From Defluviitaleaceae bacterium (lineage in GTDB: Bacteria > Bacillota > Clostridia > Lachnospirales > WQUN01), in assembly GCA_009783525.1 (NCBI GenBank), contig WRDG01000008.1, positions 1-19,477 of the forward strand: a stretch of DNA of 19,477 bases, in the 5' to 3' direction. Under the pieces are notes generated by a model that ran no database searches, was not told the origin of the DNA, and saw only the letters and a program-made list of their open reading frames with translations. Both the position numbers and the translations under genes were made by a program. Of this stretch, positions 1 through 6,834 are shown in pieces (the first letter of the stretch is position 1; each line of letters begins with the position of its first letter).

Positions 1-1
1 G

Positions 2-127
2 CTTCGCGACGAGCTTGAACGCATCGCTGGAGCCGGGCGCAGCACGCCGGGCAAGCCGCAGCCGAACGATTTAAAATCCATCGACATCGACGGAATTGCG
101 GAGCCGATCGAATTCTGCGAAGCTTAA
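2..127 (+). CDS. C-terminal end of a protein, possibly a sulfatase (partial)
   Basis: The window opens inside a reading frame that gives 41 residues and ends at TAA 125-127. The residues contain the stretch GRSTPGKPQPND. From memory, similar GRSTPG-x-x-Q-x-ND tails occur at the C-terminus of arylsulfatase-family proteins, which would suit the glycosidase genes nearby. This is a weak call, since the formylglycine (CxPSR) active site would lie upstream, outside the window. It is the only gene on this strand before glgB. The nearest terminator is at 409-450, after the inverted-repeat element. It could equally be the tail of some other protein. Confidence 0.45.
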   Translation, partial: LRDELERIAGAGRSTPGKPQPNDLKSIDIDGIAEPIEFCEA

Positions 128-214
128 AACAACATAGTCAATTATTCTTCGTTTTGTTTTTCATTTCGAGTAACCGCTTTCGAATTTTTTTGCCCGCCAA
201 AAATAATCGCAATA

Positions 215-407
215 TATTACTCCGGCACTTAAATATAGCAAGAGACGTACGCGATATTTTTGTGCCGATCAAGGAAGCGAAACCGCCGCGTACTCAAGCA
301 GTACGCAAGAAGGAAGAAACACCGAAGATGTTTCTGTGCGTTGAGCTGACGAAGTGCGGCGCGAAAATAGCCGTACGAAATTGCTATATTTAAGTGCCGG
401 AGTAATA
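215..407. repeat. TA-flanked inverted-repeat element (MITE-like or structured RNA)
   Basis: Positions 215-241 and 381-407 are perfect 27-base inverted repeats. If the outermost TA on each side (215-216 and 406-407) is read as a target duplication, 25-base terminal repeats enclose a 189-bp element. This size and TA duplication are typical of non-autonomous elements mobilised by IS630/Tc1-type transposases. Pairing goes on inward with bulges: 246-267 pairs with 357-377. The core then folds into small hairpins: 288-294 with 300-306, 315-321 with 329-335, and a weak 339-341 with 349-351. A 79-codon frame (154-393) runs across it but has no ribosome binding site or recognisable family, so I do not call it a gene. 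The rest of the 128-465 gap is AT-rich and holds only the terminator. Confidence 0.6.
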
Positions 408-408
408 A

Positions 409-450
409 CAGCCCCCTGTCGTTTCGTTTATACGACAGGGGGCTGTTTTT
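409..450 (+). terminator. Rho-independent terminator
   Basis: A perfect 13-bp GC-rich stem (409-421 with 433-445) with an 11-base loop is followed by five T at 446-450. It starts two bases after the inverted-repeat element and would end transcripts from the plus strand. Read on the minus strand, it lies about 20 bases past the GH5 stop codon but is followed only by TTATTA. It may therefore act in both directions, less well for GH5. Confidence 0.88.
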
Positions 451-465
451 GCAACAGTTAAATTT

Positions 466-2040
466 TTACGCTTCTTCCAGCGCGACTTTGTCGAAATAAA
501 ATCCCGCGCCGGAAGCTTCGTCAGGCCGCCACACGAAAATCCGGGCGGACGTTACATCACACTGAACCGTAAGCTCGGCCTCCATGCGCGTCCATTCGGG
601 CGACGAAAAATTTAAGACGACGCTCTCCTCTTTGTCCGCGCCCTTGCTTGTCACGCCGAAGCCGATTTGACATTCGCCGGGGGTTTCGCCCTCGGTCTTG
701 CCCCAAGCGGAAAAAATATATTTTTTGCCCGGCTTGAAGTTTGTCGGGTCGAGGCTTTGGCCCGTGTAGTTCTTACCCGGCTTAAGCAGCGCGCAGTCGG
801 AGCCGTCGTTCGACTGTCCGCTCGCGATTGCGATCGCGTTGCTGCCTATGTTGTTCCAGGGGTTGAGTTTGCCGTTCTTGAAGTCGCCGTTTACCAAAAG
901 CGGGAACACGAAGCGAGGTATCGGCAGCGTGAGTTCGCCGCGCGTATAATCCCACAGGAGGTTTCCGTACCAGCTTAGGTTGGTCGGCTTCGTGCCGTCT
1001 TTTTTGTCTATTTCCCAGCCCCAGCCGCCGATTATATCCGGCAGGTCGCGGTCAACCACGGGCATCGAATCGTTTGACCAATCCCAGTACATGTGTCCGA
1101 TTTTATACATGAGGCTTATGGTAAGCACGTTCATGGCAGACATGTGCGTGGTCATTTCACCCCACACGGGGCCGTATTCGCCGAATATCCACGAAACGCC
1201 GAGCTTTTTCATCGCTTCGGCGTAAGCGATCATGCGGCCGAGATCCGCCCAGCCGTACGGATGCAGCGAATAGACCAAATTATCGTAAGATTTGTTCAGC
1301 TTGGGCGCGTTGTAAATGCACGCGCTTTTGTTGCTGTAAGGCTCGTTTACGTCAAACGCCGCCTGGCCGTAATGGTTTTCGTCGAGCACGATTATGTTTT
1401 CGATTCCGGCCTTACGCATCGCGCCTATCACAAAATCGTGGACGTAAAGGTAAACGTCCGCGTCGAGTTGATAATCGTACGCATCGCCCGGATATTCGCG
1501 GCCGTCCAGCTCTTTGAAAAACTTCCGCCAAATCGGTATCCATTCCATGGAATCGTTTGCATGCGAAGGCTCGTTCATTATGTTGAACCACGCGTACGGG
1601 TTGTCTTTGTGCTTTAGAGCGAGCGCGACCCAAGCGTCGGTAAACTCGTACAGCGAAAGCGGACGGCTCTCGCCCGCCTTGTTTACAGAGCCGGGCACAA
1701 GCAGCGGGTACACGCCTGTGTAGTCGTGCATTTCAATTACCGAAACAACCTTCTTTGACGTGAAGCCCGCGACGATCGCGCCTATGTCGTCGTAGTGCCA
1801 GCTGCGGTTCCATACGTCCGGATGGTCGAACTGGAACGTGCACACGACGCGAACCATGTTAAATTTCCATATGTCCGCGATTATGTCGAAGTCCTGCCTC
1901 ACCGAACCCGATTCGCGCCCGTTTGGGCGTCCCCACATTGCGTTGCCGTTGACGTTAGCGCCCACCGCTACATAGTCGCTGCCCTCCGGATCGTAAATGC
2001 GGCCGTTAGCCGCCGTAAAATGCTTGGCCTTGCCTCCCAT
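466..2040 (-). CDS. GH5-type glycoside hydrolase (cellulase-like) with C-terminal CBM4/9-like domain
   Basis: This is a predicted endo-acting beta-glycanase of the GH5 fold, 524 residues long. Residues 1-370 form the (beta/alpha)8 domain. They show VRVV with the cleft arginine (R64), EMHD (H105), the acid/base in FNIMNEP (E157), SLHPYGW (H260, Y262), the nucleophile in IFGEYG (E288) and YWDW near 318-321. Residues 381-524 begin LLVNGDF and end FYFDKVALEE, as in CenC/CBM4/9-type sugar-binding modules. The ATG at 2040 was chosen because GGGAGG lies 7 bases upstream; a TTG at 2055 is in frame but overlaps that site. No signal peptide is visible, which is unusual for a GH5 enzyme with a binding module. 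It follows the DUF6440 gene by 54 bases, so the two are probably cotranscribed. The exact substrate (glucan, mannan or other) cannot be told from sequence. Confidence 0.88.
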   Translation of the reverse strand: MGGKAKHFTAANGRIYDPEGSDYVAVGANVNGNAMWGRPNGRESGSVRQDFDIIADIWKFNMVRVVCTFQFDHPDVWNRSWHYDDIGAIVAGFTSKKVVSVIEMHDYTGVYPLLVPGSVNKAGESRPLSLYEFTDAWVALALKHKDNPYAWFNIMNEPSHANDSMEWIPIWRKFFKELDGREYPGDAYDYQLDADVYLYVHDFVIGAMRKAGIENIIVLDENHYGQAAFDVNEPYSNKSACIYNAPKLNKSYDNLVYSLHPYGWADLGRMIAYAEAMKKLGVSWIFGEYGPVWGEMTTHMSAMNVLTISLMYKIGHMYWDWSNDSMPVVDRDLPDIIGGWGWEIDKKDGTKPTNLSWYGNLLWDYTRGELTLPIPRFVFPLLVNGDFKNGKLNPWNNIGSNAIAIASGQSNDGSDCALLKPGKNYTGQSLDPTNFKPGKKYIFSAWGKTEGETPGECQIGFGVTSKGADKEESVVLNFSSPEWTRMEAELTVQCDVTSARIFVWRPDEASGAGFYFDKVALEEA

Positions 2041-2094
2041 TGAACTGCCTCCCAAATTTTTTTTGCGCGGAGCGTAAAACCTCCCGCGTGTATG

Positions 2095-2307
2095 CTAATT
2101 AGATTTGTCCTGTTTTTCAATCACGGGCCTATCCGTCAAAGGCTTGCCGTCCCGGTCAAGCAGCGGCGTCAGGCCGCCGCCGTAGCCCCACGCATGGTAC
2201 AGGTACAGGACGCCGGTTTCGCTGTCGCGGATAACCCGGGTGCTTGACATCATGTCGTGTCTTTCGTCCGTGACCAATTGAAACCTGGTTTCTTTTTTCT
2301 TTGGCAT
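2095..2307 (-). CDS. DUF6440 family small protein
   Basis: A 70-residue soluble protein with an AGGAGG site five bases before its ATG. The C-terminal half has the family signature: a D/E-TGV-LYLY stretch, then GYGGGLTPLLDRDGKP. From memory this matches DUF6440, small proteins of unknown function found mainly in Bacillota. The N-terminus is basic (MPKKKE) and there is no membrane segment or cysteine pair. It is the first gene of a two-gene unit with the GH5 glycosidase, behind an extended -10 promoter. Nothing in the sequence indicates a role in sugar breakdown, so the pairing may be incidental. Confidence 0.85.
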   Translation of the reverse strand: MPKKKETRFQLVTDERHDMMSSTRVIRDSETGVLYLYHAWGYGGGLTPLLDRDGKPLTDRPVIEKQDKSN

Positions 2308-2360
2308 TTTTTCCTCCTAAAAAAAATTTCGTATTCACATCGAATAGGAACATTCGCACC

Positions 2361-2369
2361 ATTATAACA
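2361..2369 (-). promoter_or_regulatory. Extended -10 promoter for the DUF6440-GH5 unit
   Basis: On the minus strand a TGTTATAAT (TATAAT at 2366-2361 with an upstream TG) gives a consensus extended -10. No good -35 is present at 16-18 bases, as is common for extended -10 promoters. Just downstream there is a short inverted repeat, TATTC-N5-GAATA (2332-2346), in the predicted 5' leader. That repeat could be an operator but may be chance. Confidence 0.6.
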
Positions 2370-2417
2370 TCGGCGCGCATTTGCCGTATAAATTTGCGGG
2401 GCTGCTTTTAAGCGTCT

Positions 2418-3824
2418 CTAAACCCTTATCCCAATCCACTTACCGCGCAAAAATCTCGCGATCAAAATGACGAGGCGTACGCTCATGTCTATGATGATCG
2501 CATACCACGCGCCGGGCAGCCCAAGCCCGAGCCCGTAGACGAAAAACAGGCTTATGCACGGGCGCATTATCGCAACGGTAAGCAGCATGGTAAACGCGAC
2601 GAAGCGCGTATCGCCCGCACCGCGCAAGCTGCCGCTCATGATAACGGACGAGGTTTGCACGGGCTGGATAAAGCCGAGTATGACGATCACGCCCGCCGCC
2701 ATGTGTATTGTCGCGGCGTCGTCAACGAACAGTGTGGGGAAAAAATTTCTGCCCGCAAACGAAAGGATCATCAGCACTGCGGAGACCATCAGCGCTATCC
2801 GCTGGCCGATGTGGACGTACATGATCGAAAGGTCGGGGCGTTTTTTTCCGAGGTTCTGCCCTACGAGCGACGTGGTCGCGGCGGCTATGCCCTCCGCGAA
2901 CGTGAACGAAAGGTTCATCAGCTGCATGGCGATCTGATGCGCTGCGAAGGCGAGCGTGCCGAGGTCCGCCACCACCCGCGCAAACGAAAAAAAGCCGACG
3001 CGCAAAACGGCCTGCTCGACAACCGCGCCCCAGCTTACCCTCAGGATGTTTTTTAGCGTGGCGATGTGAGGGCGCCACGAATCGGACAGCGAAATGCGGA
3101 GGTACGCGTCTTTTTTCAGCACGGAAAAAAGCGCGAACATAAAGCCCGCAAAAAAACCTATGAGACCCGCTATCGCCGCGCCTCTCACCTCGAGGCGCGG
3201 GAAGCCGAAGCGGCCTTCGATCAATAAAAAATTAAAAAGGACGTTGAAAACGTTCGCGGTTATGCCCACCGCCATCGTCACCCGCGTGTTGCCGATGCCG
3301 CGCTGAGCCGCGCAGATGAGCATCGACATTGTCGAGAGCACAAGACCCGTGCAAAGGATAAAAAAATAATCTTTCGACATGTCTATCGTGTCGGCCTTGG
3401 CGCCCGCAAGAAGCATGACCGGTTCGTTGAACGCGAGAGCGAGCGCGGTCATCACCGCGGAAAGCGCGAGCGCCAGCAGTATCGCCATCCGCAGGCACTG
3501 CCTCGCCTCGCCGCGTTCACCTTCGCCCTTGCGACGCGAGATTATCGCCGTTACGCCCGTGTTGAACGCAAAAAAAAGACATAAAAAAAGGAACCGCGGC
3601 TGGTTGGTCAAACCGACCGCGGCCACCGCCTGCGGGCCCAACTGCCCGACCATAATCGTGTCCGCCATGCCGATAAGCGCTGCGAACACCATTTCCGCGA
3701 CCGCGGGCAGCGCGATTCGCGTCAGGTTGGAATAAGCTTCGCGGCTGCCCGGTATCTCGCCGCGCAACATGTCCGGCTTGACCATGTGACGCGTCGAAAA
3801 AAATTTTGAAATTAGTGACGGCAT
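2418..3824 (-). CDS. MATE family multidrug/Na+ or H+ antiporter
   Basis: A 468-residue inner-membrane protein with about 12 hydrophobic segments in two repeated halves. Visible MATE features are the N-terminal ALPAVAEMVFAALIGMADTIMVGQLG, the asparagine- and glycine-rich VGLTNQPRF loop, and the second-half QIAMQLMNLSFTFAEGI. Such proteins export cationic drugs or metabolites in exchange for Na+ or H+; the substrate here is unknown. The ATG at 3824 is preferred because it has a GGCGGGCGG stretch upstream. An in-frame GTG at 3842 has no ribosome site. Either start overlaps the end of the zinc-ribbon gene, so translation is probably coupled. It is the last gene of the FolD-to-MATE run. No clear terminator follows the stop codon. 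Confidence 0.93.
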   Translation of the reverse strand: MPSLISKFFSTRHMVKPDMLRGEIPGSREAYSNLTRIALPAVAEMVFAALIGMADTIMVGQLGPQAVAAVGLTNQPRFLFLCLFFAFNTGVTAIISRRKGEGERGEARQCLRMAILLALALSAVMTALALAFNEPVMLLAGAKADTIDMSKDYFFILCTGLVLSTMSMLICAAQRGIGNTRVTMAVGITANVFNVLFNFLLIEGRFGFPRLEVRGAAIAGLIGFFAGFMFALFSVLKKDAYLRISLSDSWRPHIATLKNILRVSWGAVVEQAVLRVGFFSFARVVADLGTLAFAAHQIAMQLMNLSFTFAEGIAAATTSLVGQNLGKKRPDLSIMYVHIGQRIALMVSAVLMILSFAGRNFFPTLFVDDAATIHMAAGVIVILGFIQPVQTSSVIMSGSLRGAGDTRFVAFTMLLTVAIMRPCISLFFVYGLGLGLPGAWYAIIIDMSVRLVILIARFLRGKWIGIRV

Positions 3825-4030
3825 CTGCCGCCCGCCGGGCACACGGATCGGTTAGCACACTGCGCTTCGCCGCGGTTTTTTATTATTCCCGGCGCGGCTT
3901 TAAAGACGGATTCGAGTTTGAACGAACCGCAGTCCGGGCACATTATCTTTTTTTCCGACTTGTCGGCCATTGTCGCGCTTATGCGCGGCTCCGCGCCGCA
4001 GTCGCTGCATTTGAGGTCATAGATCGGCAT
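3812..4030 (-). CDS. FmdB-type zinc ribbon protein
   Basis: A 72-residue protein beginning MPIYDLKCSDCG, the typical opening of the FmdB/CxxC_CxxC_SSSS family of small regulatory-type zinc ribbons. Zinc ligands are C8, C11, C31 and C34. The C-terminal tail carries three more cysteines (C58, C64, C70) in a C-x5-C-x5-C pattern. The start was chosen at the conserved MPIY. An in-frame ATG at 4072 would add 14 residues that come from the repeat array upstream and are not family-like. An AGAAGG lies about 11 bases before the ATG. The function of these proteins is not firmly known; roles in regulation or as small metal-binding partners are suggested. The 3' end overlaps the MATE start by 13 bases. 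Confidence 0.85.
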   Translation of the reverse strand: MPIYDLKCSDCGAEPRISATMADKSEKKIMCPDCGSFKLESVFKAAPGIIKNRGEAQCANRSVCPAGGRCRH

Positions 4031-4051
4031 TTTTTGTCGCGCCTTCTTTTT

Positions 4052-4180
4052 TATCGTTCGCGTTGCATGCACTCCGGCTTTATGCGCCGTCCGCGACGTT
4101 TATAGTTCGCGTTGTATTTCATGCGTTTTCGTATCGTTCGCGTTGCTTATCATGTTTTTCATATATCGTCCGCGTTAAAA
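4052..4180 (-). repeat. Degenerate ~31-bp direct repeats upstream of the zinc ribbon gene
   Basis: On the minus strand the core AACGCGRACKATA recurs at about 4180-4168, 4148-4136, 4115-4103 and 4066-4054, with a weaker copy near 4100-4085. Adjacent full units are 31-32 bases and share a GAAAA then CATGA section. The first copy encodes the last residues (NADDI) and the stop of the cupin gene. The last runs into the leader of the zinc ribbon gene. A similar GACGCGAACGGTAT sits right before the lipoprotein start codon near 4824-4811. The origin may be a duplicated translation-start region. Confidence 0.6.
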
Positions 4181-4491
4181 AACACGCAGAGCCATATGCA
4201 CGGCGGCTCGGCGGATGTAAACGCCACCCTGTGTTTTTCATGCGGGCGCAGCAGTAGCGTGCCGCCCTTACGCAAATAAACTCTTTTCCCGTTTTCGAAC
4301 TCGATCTCCGCTTCGCCTTCAAGCAGCGCCACAAACTCGGCTTCGCTTTGGTCGTACCAGCCTGATGTTTGGCCGCGGCTTATTATCCGTTCGACGCGGA
4401 CGTTTTTACCGTGCGCCAAAATATCGGCGCGCTCGCTGTCAAAAGCCGCGTCCGGCAAATCGAAAAGGTTTGCGGAATTACATTCAATCAT
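4159..4491 (-). CDS. Small cupin domain protein
   Basis: A 110-residue single-domain protein with the two cupin motifs. Motif 1 reads GWYDQSEAEFVALLEGEAEI (44-63) and motif 2 reads GGTLLLRPHEKHRVAF (76-91). The usual HxH of motif 1 is replaced by W-Y-D-Q, and the second motif keeps H84 and H87. From memory, a common subgroup of short cupins has this WYDQ form, so loss of metal binding may be normal for it. The function of that subgroup is not established. The ATG at 4491 is preceded by the lipoprotein stop codon with two bases between, so the pair is probably coupled. A longer frame reaching 4593 only reads through that upstream gene. The protein is soluble, with no signal peptide. Confidence 0.78.
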   Translation of the reverse strand: MIECNSANLFDLPDAAFDSERADILAHGKNVRVERIISRGQTSGWYDQSEAEFVALLEGEAEIEFENGKRVYLRKGGTLLLRPHEKHRVAFTSAEPPCIWLCVFFNADDI

Positions 4492-4493
4492 TT

Positions 4494-4811
4494 TTATTCG
4501 TCGCTTATCTTTATCCGCTTGCTTTTTTTCCGCGAGATTGCGAGCCCGCCGAAGCCGCTCACCACCGCCATGTAAAAGCCGAAGTCGTACCAAAAGCCGA
4601 TGTTGTTAATTTCGTAGATGTTCGCGCTTTTGTTGAATATGGAAACGACAAGCGAAACGGGTGCGATCCACCCGTGCCATATGCCCCAGAAGAAACCCGC
4701 GGGCGCGTCCGTGTCACGGGTGCCGGGTATGCAGCCGGAAAGCATGAGGCACATAAACACGAGCGTCAGCATAAGCAGCCAAAATTTTTTGTTTGACAAT
4801 ACAGATTTCAT
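4494..4811 (-). CDS. Small membrane lipoprotein of unknown function
   Basis: A 105-residue protein. It opens with a basic start and hydrophobic stretch (residues 10-26), ending in the lipobox LSGC, with C27 as the predicted lipidated cysteine. After it comes the conserved-looking stretch IPGTRDTDAPAGFFWGIWHG (28-47). Two further hydrophobic segments follow, about 48-59 and 73-93, and then a basic tail (RKKSKRIK). I have seen similar short proteins annotated as hypothetical in many bacteria, with no known function. The start at 4811 (MKSVLSNKKF) puts the signal peptide in normal register. A more upstream in-frame start would add eight residues. It lies 54 bases after folD and is coupled to the cupin. 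Confidence 0.75.
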   Translation of the reverse strand: MKSVLSNKKFWLLMLTLVFMCLMLSGCIPGTRDTDAPAGFFWGIWHGWIAPVSLVVSIFNKSANIYEINNIGFWYDFGFYMAVVSGFGGLAISRKKSKRIKISDE

Positions 4812-4865
4812 TTTAATACCGTTCGCGTCACGCAATAAAAATATTTAACGTACGCGCCTTTCATT

Positions 4866-5711
4866 TTAATTTTCGTTAAATAATTTTTCTGCCGCCTCTA
4901 TGGTCTGCCCTATGAGCGTCACCCGCGTCATGGGGCCAACTCCGCCGGGCACCGGCGTGTACGCACTGCAAAGCGGTATGCAGTTGTCGAGATCCGCATC
5001 GCCCGCGCCCTCGTTATAGCCCGCGTCCACTAAAACCACGCCGGGCTTGAGCCACTGCGCCTGCACGAAACGCGGCCGCCCCACGGCGGCGACGAGTATG
5101 TCCGCCTGCTTGACCATTTCCGGCAGGTTTTTCGTTTTTGTGTGGCACACGGTCACCGTCGCGTCGGCGTTAAGCAGAAGCATCGCGGCGGGTTTGCCGA
5201 GTATGGGGCTTCTGCCGAGCACAACCGCGTGCCTGCCCGCCGTTTCAATCCTGTAATGCGCCAAAAGTTTCATGATGCCAAGCGCGGTCGCGCTCACAAA
5301 CGCTTCGCGTTTAAACGACATCGCCCCGAAGCTCGCGCTCGTCACACCGTCGGCGTCTTTTTCCTTAGCAATGGCGTCGAAGCACGCCTGAACGTCGATC
5401 TGCGGCGGCGTCGGATGCTGCAATAATATGCCGGTGACAAGCGGGTCGCTGTTCAAGCTCCGAATAATTTCAATAACCGATTGCGTATTCGCGTCTTCCG
5501 GCAAAAATATTTTTTTTGATTCGATGCCGACCGCCGCGCAATTTTTTGCTTTCATTTCGATGTACATCAGCGAGTCCGGATTGTTTCCCGCCATTATCGT
5601 GGCGAGCATCGGTATTTTCCCCGTGCGCACAGCAAGCGCCGAAGCGCGTTTTTTTAATTCGATCCTGATGCTTTTGGCAAGCAGTTTGCCGTCCATCACT
5701 GTCGGTTCCAT
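4866..5711 (-). CDS. folD: Divergent FolD: methylene-THF dehydrogenase / methenyl-THF cyclohydrolase
   Basis: FolD interconverts 5,10-methylene- and 10-formyl-tetrahydrofolate in the cytoplasm, using NAD(P)+. The 281 residues match the family length. The catalytic set is visible: Y50 and K54 in YIEMKAK, Q98 in LLQHPTP, and D121 in KEKDADG. The dinucleotide site (VVLGRSPILGKPAAMLLL, 163-180) and the PVPGGVGPMT signature (253-262) are clear. The match is not a standard one. The usual PCTPxG motif is replaced by VSATALG (139-145), and DVGIN is replaced by DAGYN. It may therefore be a diverged paralogue with altered activity. The ATG at 5711 was chosen from AAAGG five bases upstream; the frame open to 5768 has no family-like residues. 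It heads the run of small genes ending at the MATE exporter, 110 bases after the amidohydrolase. Confidence 0.88.
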   Translation of the reverse strand: MEPTVMDGKLLAKSIRIELKKRASALAVRTGKIPMLATIMAGNNPDSLMYIEMKAKNCAAVGIESKKIFLPEDANTQSVIEIIRSLNSDPLVTGILLQHPTPPQIDVQACFDAIAKEKDADGVTSASFGAMSFKREAFVSATALGIMKLLAHYRIETAGRHAVVLGRSPILGKPAAMLLLNADATVTVCHTKTKNLPEMVKQADILVAAVGRPRFVQAQWLKPGVVLVDAGYNEGAGDADLDNCIPLCSAYTPVPGGVGPMTRVTLIGQTIEAAEKLFNEN

Positions 5712-5721
5712 TTTTACCTTT

Positions 5722-5759
5722 CGCGGATCATGCCGAAATGCCGTGTAAAAAAATCCGCG
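5722..5759 (-). other. Leader hairpin next to the folD ribosome binding site
   Basis: On the minus strand CGCGGAT (5759-5753) can pair perfectly with ATCCGCG (5728-5722), enclosing 24 bases with a CGGCAT-TT-CGGCAT direct repeat. The 3' arm ends right at the AAAGG site of folD. It could affect translation, but no known riboswitch is recognised. Confidence 0.3.
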
Positions 5760-5820
5760 CCTTTCCATATTGATATTGCCGCGTCAAACATATTCTTTAT
5801 TCTTCTTGCCGTCGTAATTT

Positions 5821-6834
5821 TTAAAAACCTTCCGCAAGCTTAAGCACGGCTTTTTGTTCCGCATCGGCATATTTGCTTAAATATTCCGCCTCTTTTTTTA
5901 ACGCGGCTATGTCCGGCGTACGCGGGTCGCCTGCGAGCCGCAAAAAATTTTCGGCGAATATCGCGGCCTGCGCGTCCTCCGGCAGCCCGAGCCCGTGAAG
6001 CTTCATGCCGTAAACCTCGACCGGCCCGTCATTTTTTAAAAACTCGATCTCCATGCCCGCGTAGCCGTTTAACGAAACCGTGTCCGCGCTCGGCTTTTCG
6101 TCGGAAGAATCCGTCCCGAATATAATTCTGTCCTTGTTCTTAACAAAAAATCCGCGCCAAAACGCCGGGTCAAGCGAAAAATTTTCGTACATTTCAATAC
6201 CCGCCGTCACGTCGAAGTATACGTTGGGATGCCTGTCCAAAAATTTTTGCGCGCGCTCCGCGTCCCATGATAAAAAATAAAAATGGGCGAATATGACGCG
6301 AAGCCTTGGATACCTGCCAAGCAGTTTCTCCGTTTCGGCATAATACCTTTCGTACGGAACGTCGTCCGCTCCGTACAGCCAGCCTCGCTCCGCGGCAAAT
6401 TCCGGCGCGCGTTTTTCGTCCCAAAACGTGTCCGGATCGGCGACATGCATGACCACAGGAAAACCCTTCTCTTCGAGGAACGAATAGAAGCCGTCGTAAT
6501 CCGGGCTGTCGAGCGGCATTTTTAAACTTCGGCGCACGGTCGGTTTGCCTTCGAGCATCTTCACGCCGTCGAATCCCATCGCGTAAATATTTTCCGCTTG
6601 TGTGCGGAAGTCTCGCCCGCTTACATAATCAAGCCCTCCGAATGCGTAAACAAAACCCGGCTTGGAAAGTTTAAGCGCCGCCGCCACTGTGTTTTGCGAC
6701 GGGTTTAAGCATTGCAGGCTCATGACGGCGAGCCGCGTATAACCGAGCCGCTCCGCGAGTTCAAAGAGCGGCGCGTGGCCGTCGGTCCGCGAACGTATAT
6801 GCACATGCGAATCGATTATTTTTACGTTTCCCAT
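5821..6834 (-). CDS. Amidohydrolase-family metal-dependent hydrolase (COG2159 type)
   Basis: A 337-residue cytoplasmic TIM-barrel hydrolase. Ligands are visible in order: H10 and H12 in DSHVH, H130 in VVMHVADP, H184 in VIFAHF, and D242 in FGTDSSD. This set fits the Amidohydrolase_2 group, whose members include decarboxylases, lactonases and hydrolases of aromatic or sugar-derived acids. The substrate cannot be named. The start is set by the family-like MGNVKIIDSHVH. Its ATG shares one base with the TGA stop of the fucosidase gene (TGATG), so translation is coupled. It is third in the aminotransferase-fucosidase-hydrolase operon. A lactonase role on a sugar released by the fucosidase is possible but only inferred. 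Confidence 0.85.
   Translation of the reverse strand: MGNVKIIDSHVHIRSRTDGHAPLFELAERLGYTRLAVMSLQCLNPSQNTVAAALKLSKPGFVYAFGGLDYVSGRDFRTQAENIYAMGFDGVKMLEGKPTVRRSLKMPLDSPDYDGFYSFLEEKGFPVVMHVADPDTFWDEKRAPEFAAERGWLYGADDVPYERYYAETEKLLGRYPRLRVIFAHFYFLSWDAERAQKFLDRHPNVYFDVTAGIEMYENFSLDPAFWRGFFVKNKDRIIFGTDSSDEKPSADTVSLNGYAGMEIEFLKNDGPVEVYGMKLHGLGLPEDAQAAIFAENFLRLAGDPRTPDIAALKKEAEYLSKYADAEQKAVLKLAEGF

Noticed and set aside
154..393. 79-codon plus-strand frame across the inverted-repeat element
   Set aside because: No ribosome site or family-like residues; the frame crosses both palindrome arms and is best explained as chance.
667..1617. Long plus-strand frames opposite GH5
   Set aside because: They mirror the coding strand's codon pattern, lack start signals, and have no recognisable domain.
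2041..2055. TTG start five codons earlier for GH5
   Set aside because: It lies on the ribosome binding site of the ATG at 2040.
2041..2094. Possible terminator between DUF6440 and GH5
   Set aside because: A short GC stem is present, but on the minus strand it is followed by A, not T, so it is unlikely to stop transcription.
4044..4180. CRISPR array
   Set aside because: The repeats are degenerate, with no uniform spacer, overlap a coding end, and no cas gene is nearby.
5712..5768. N-terminal extension of FolD to 5768
   Set aside because: Added residues do not match the family, and a ribosome site is present just before 5711.
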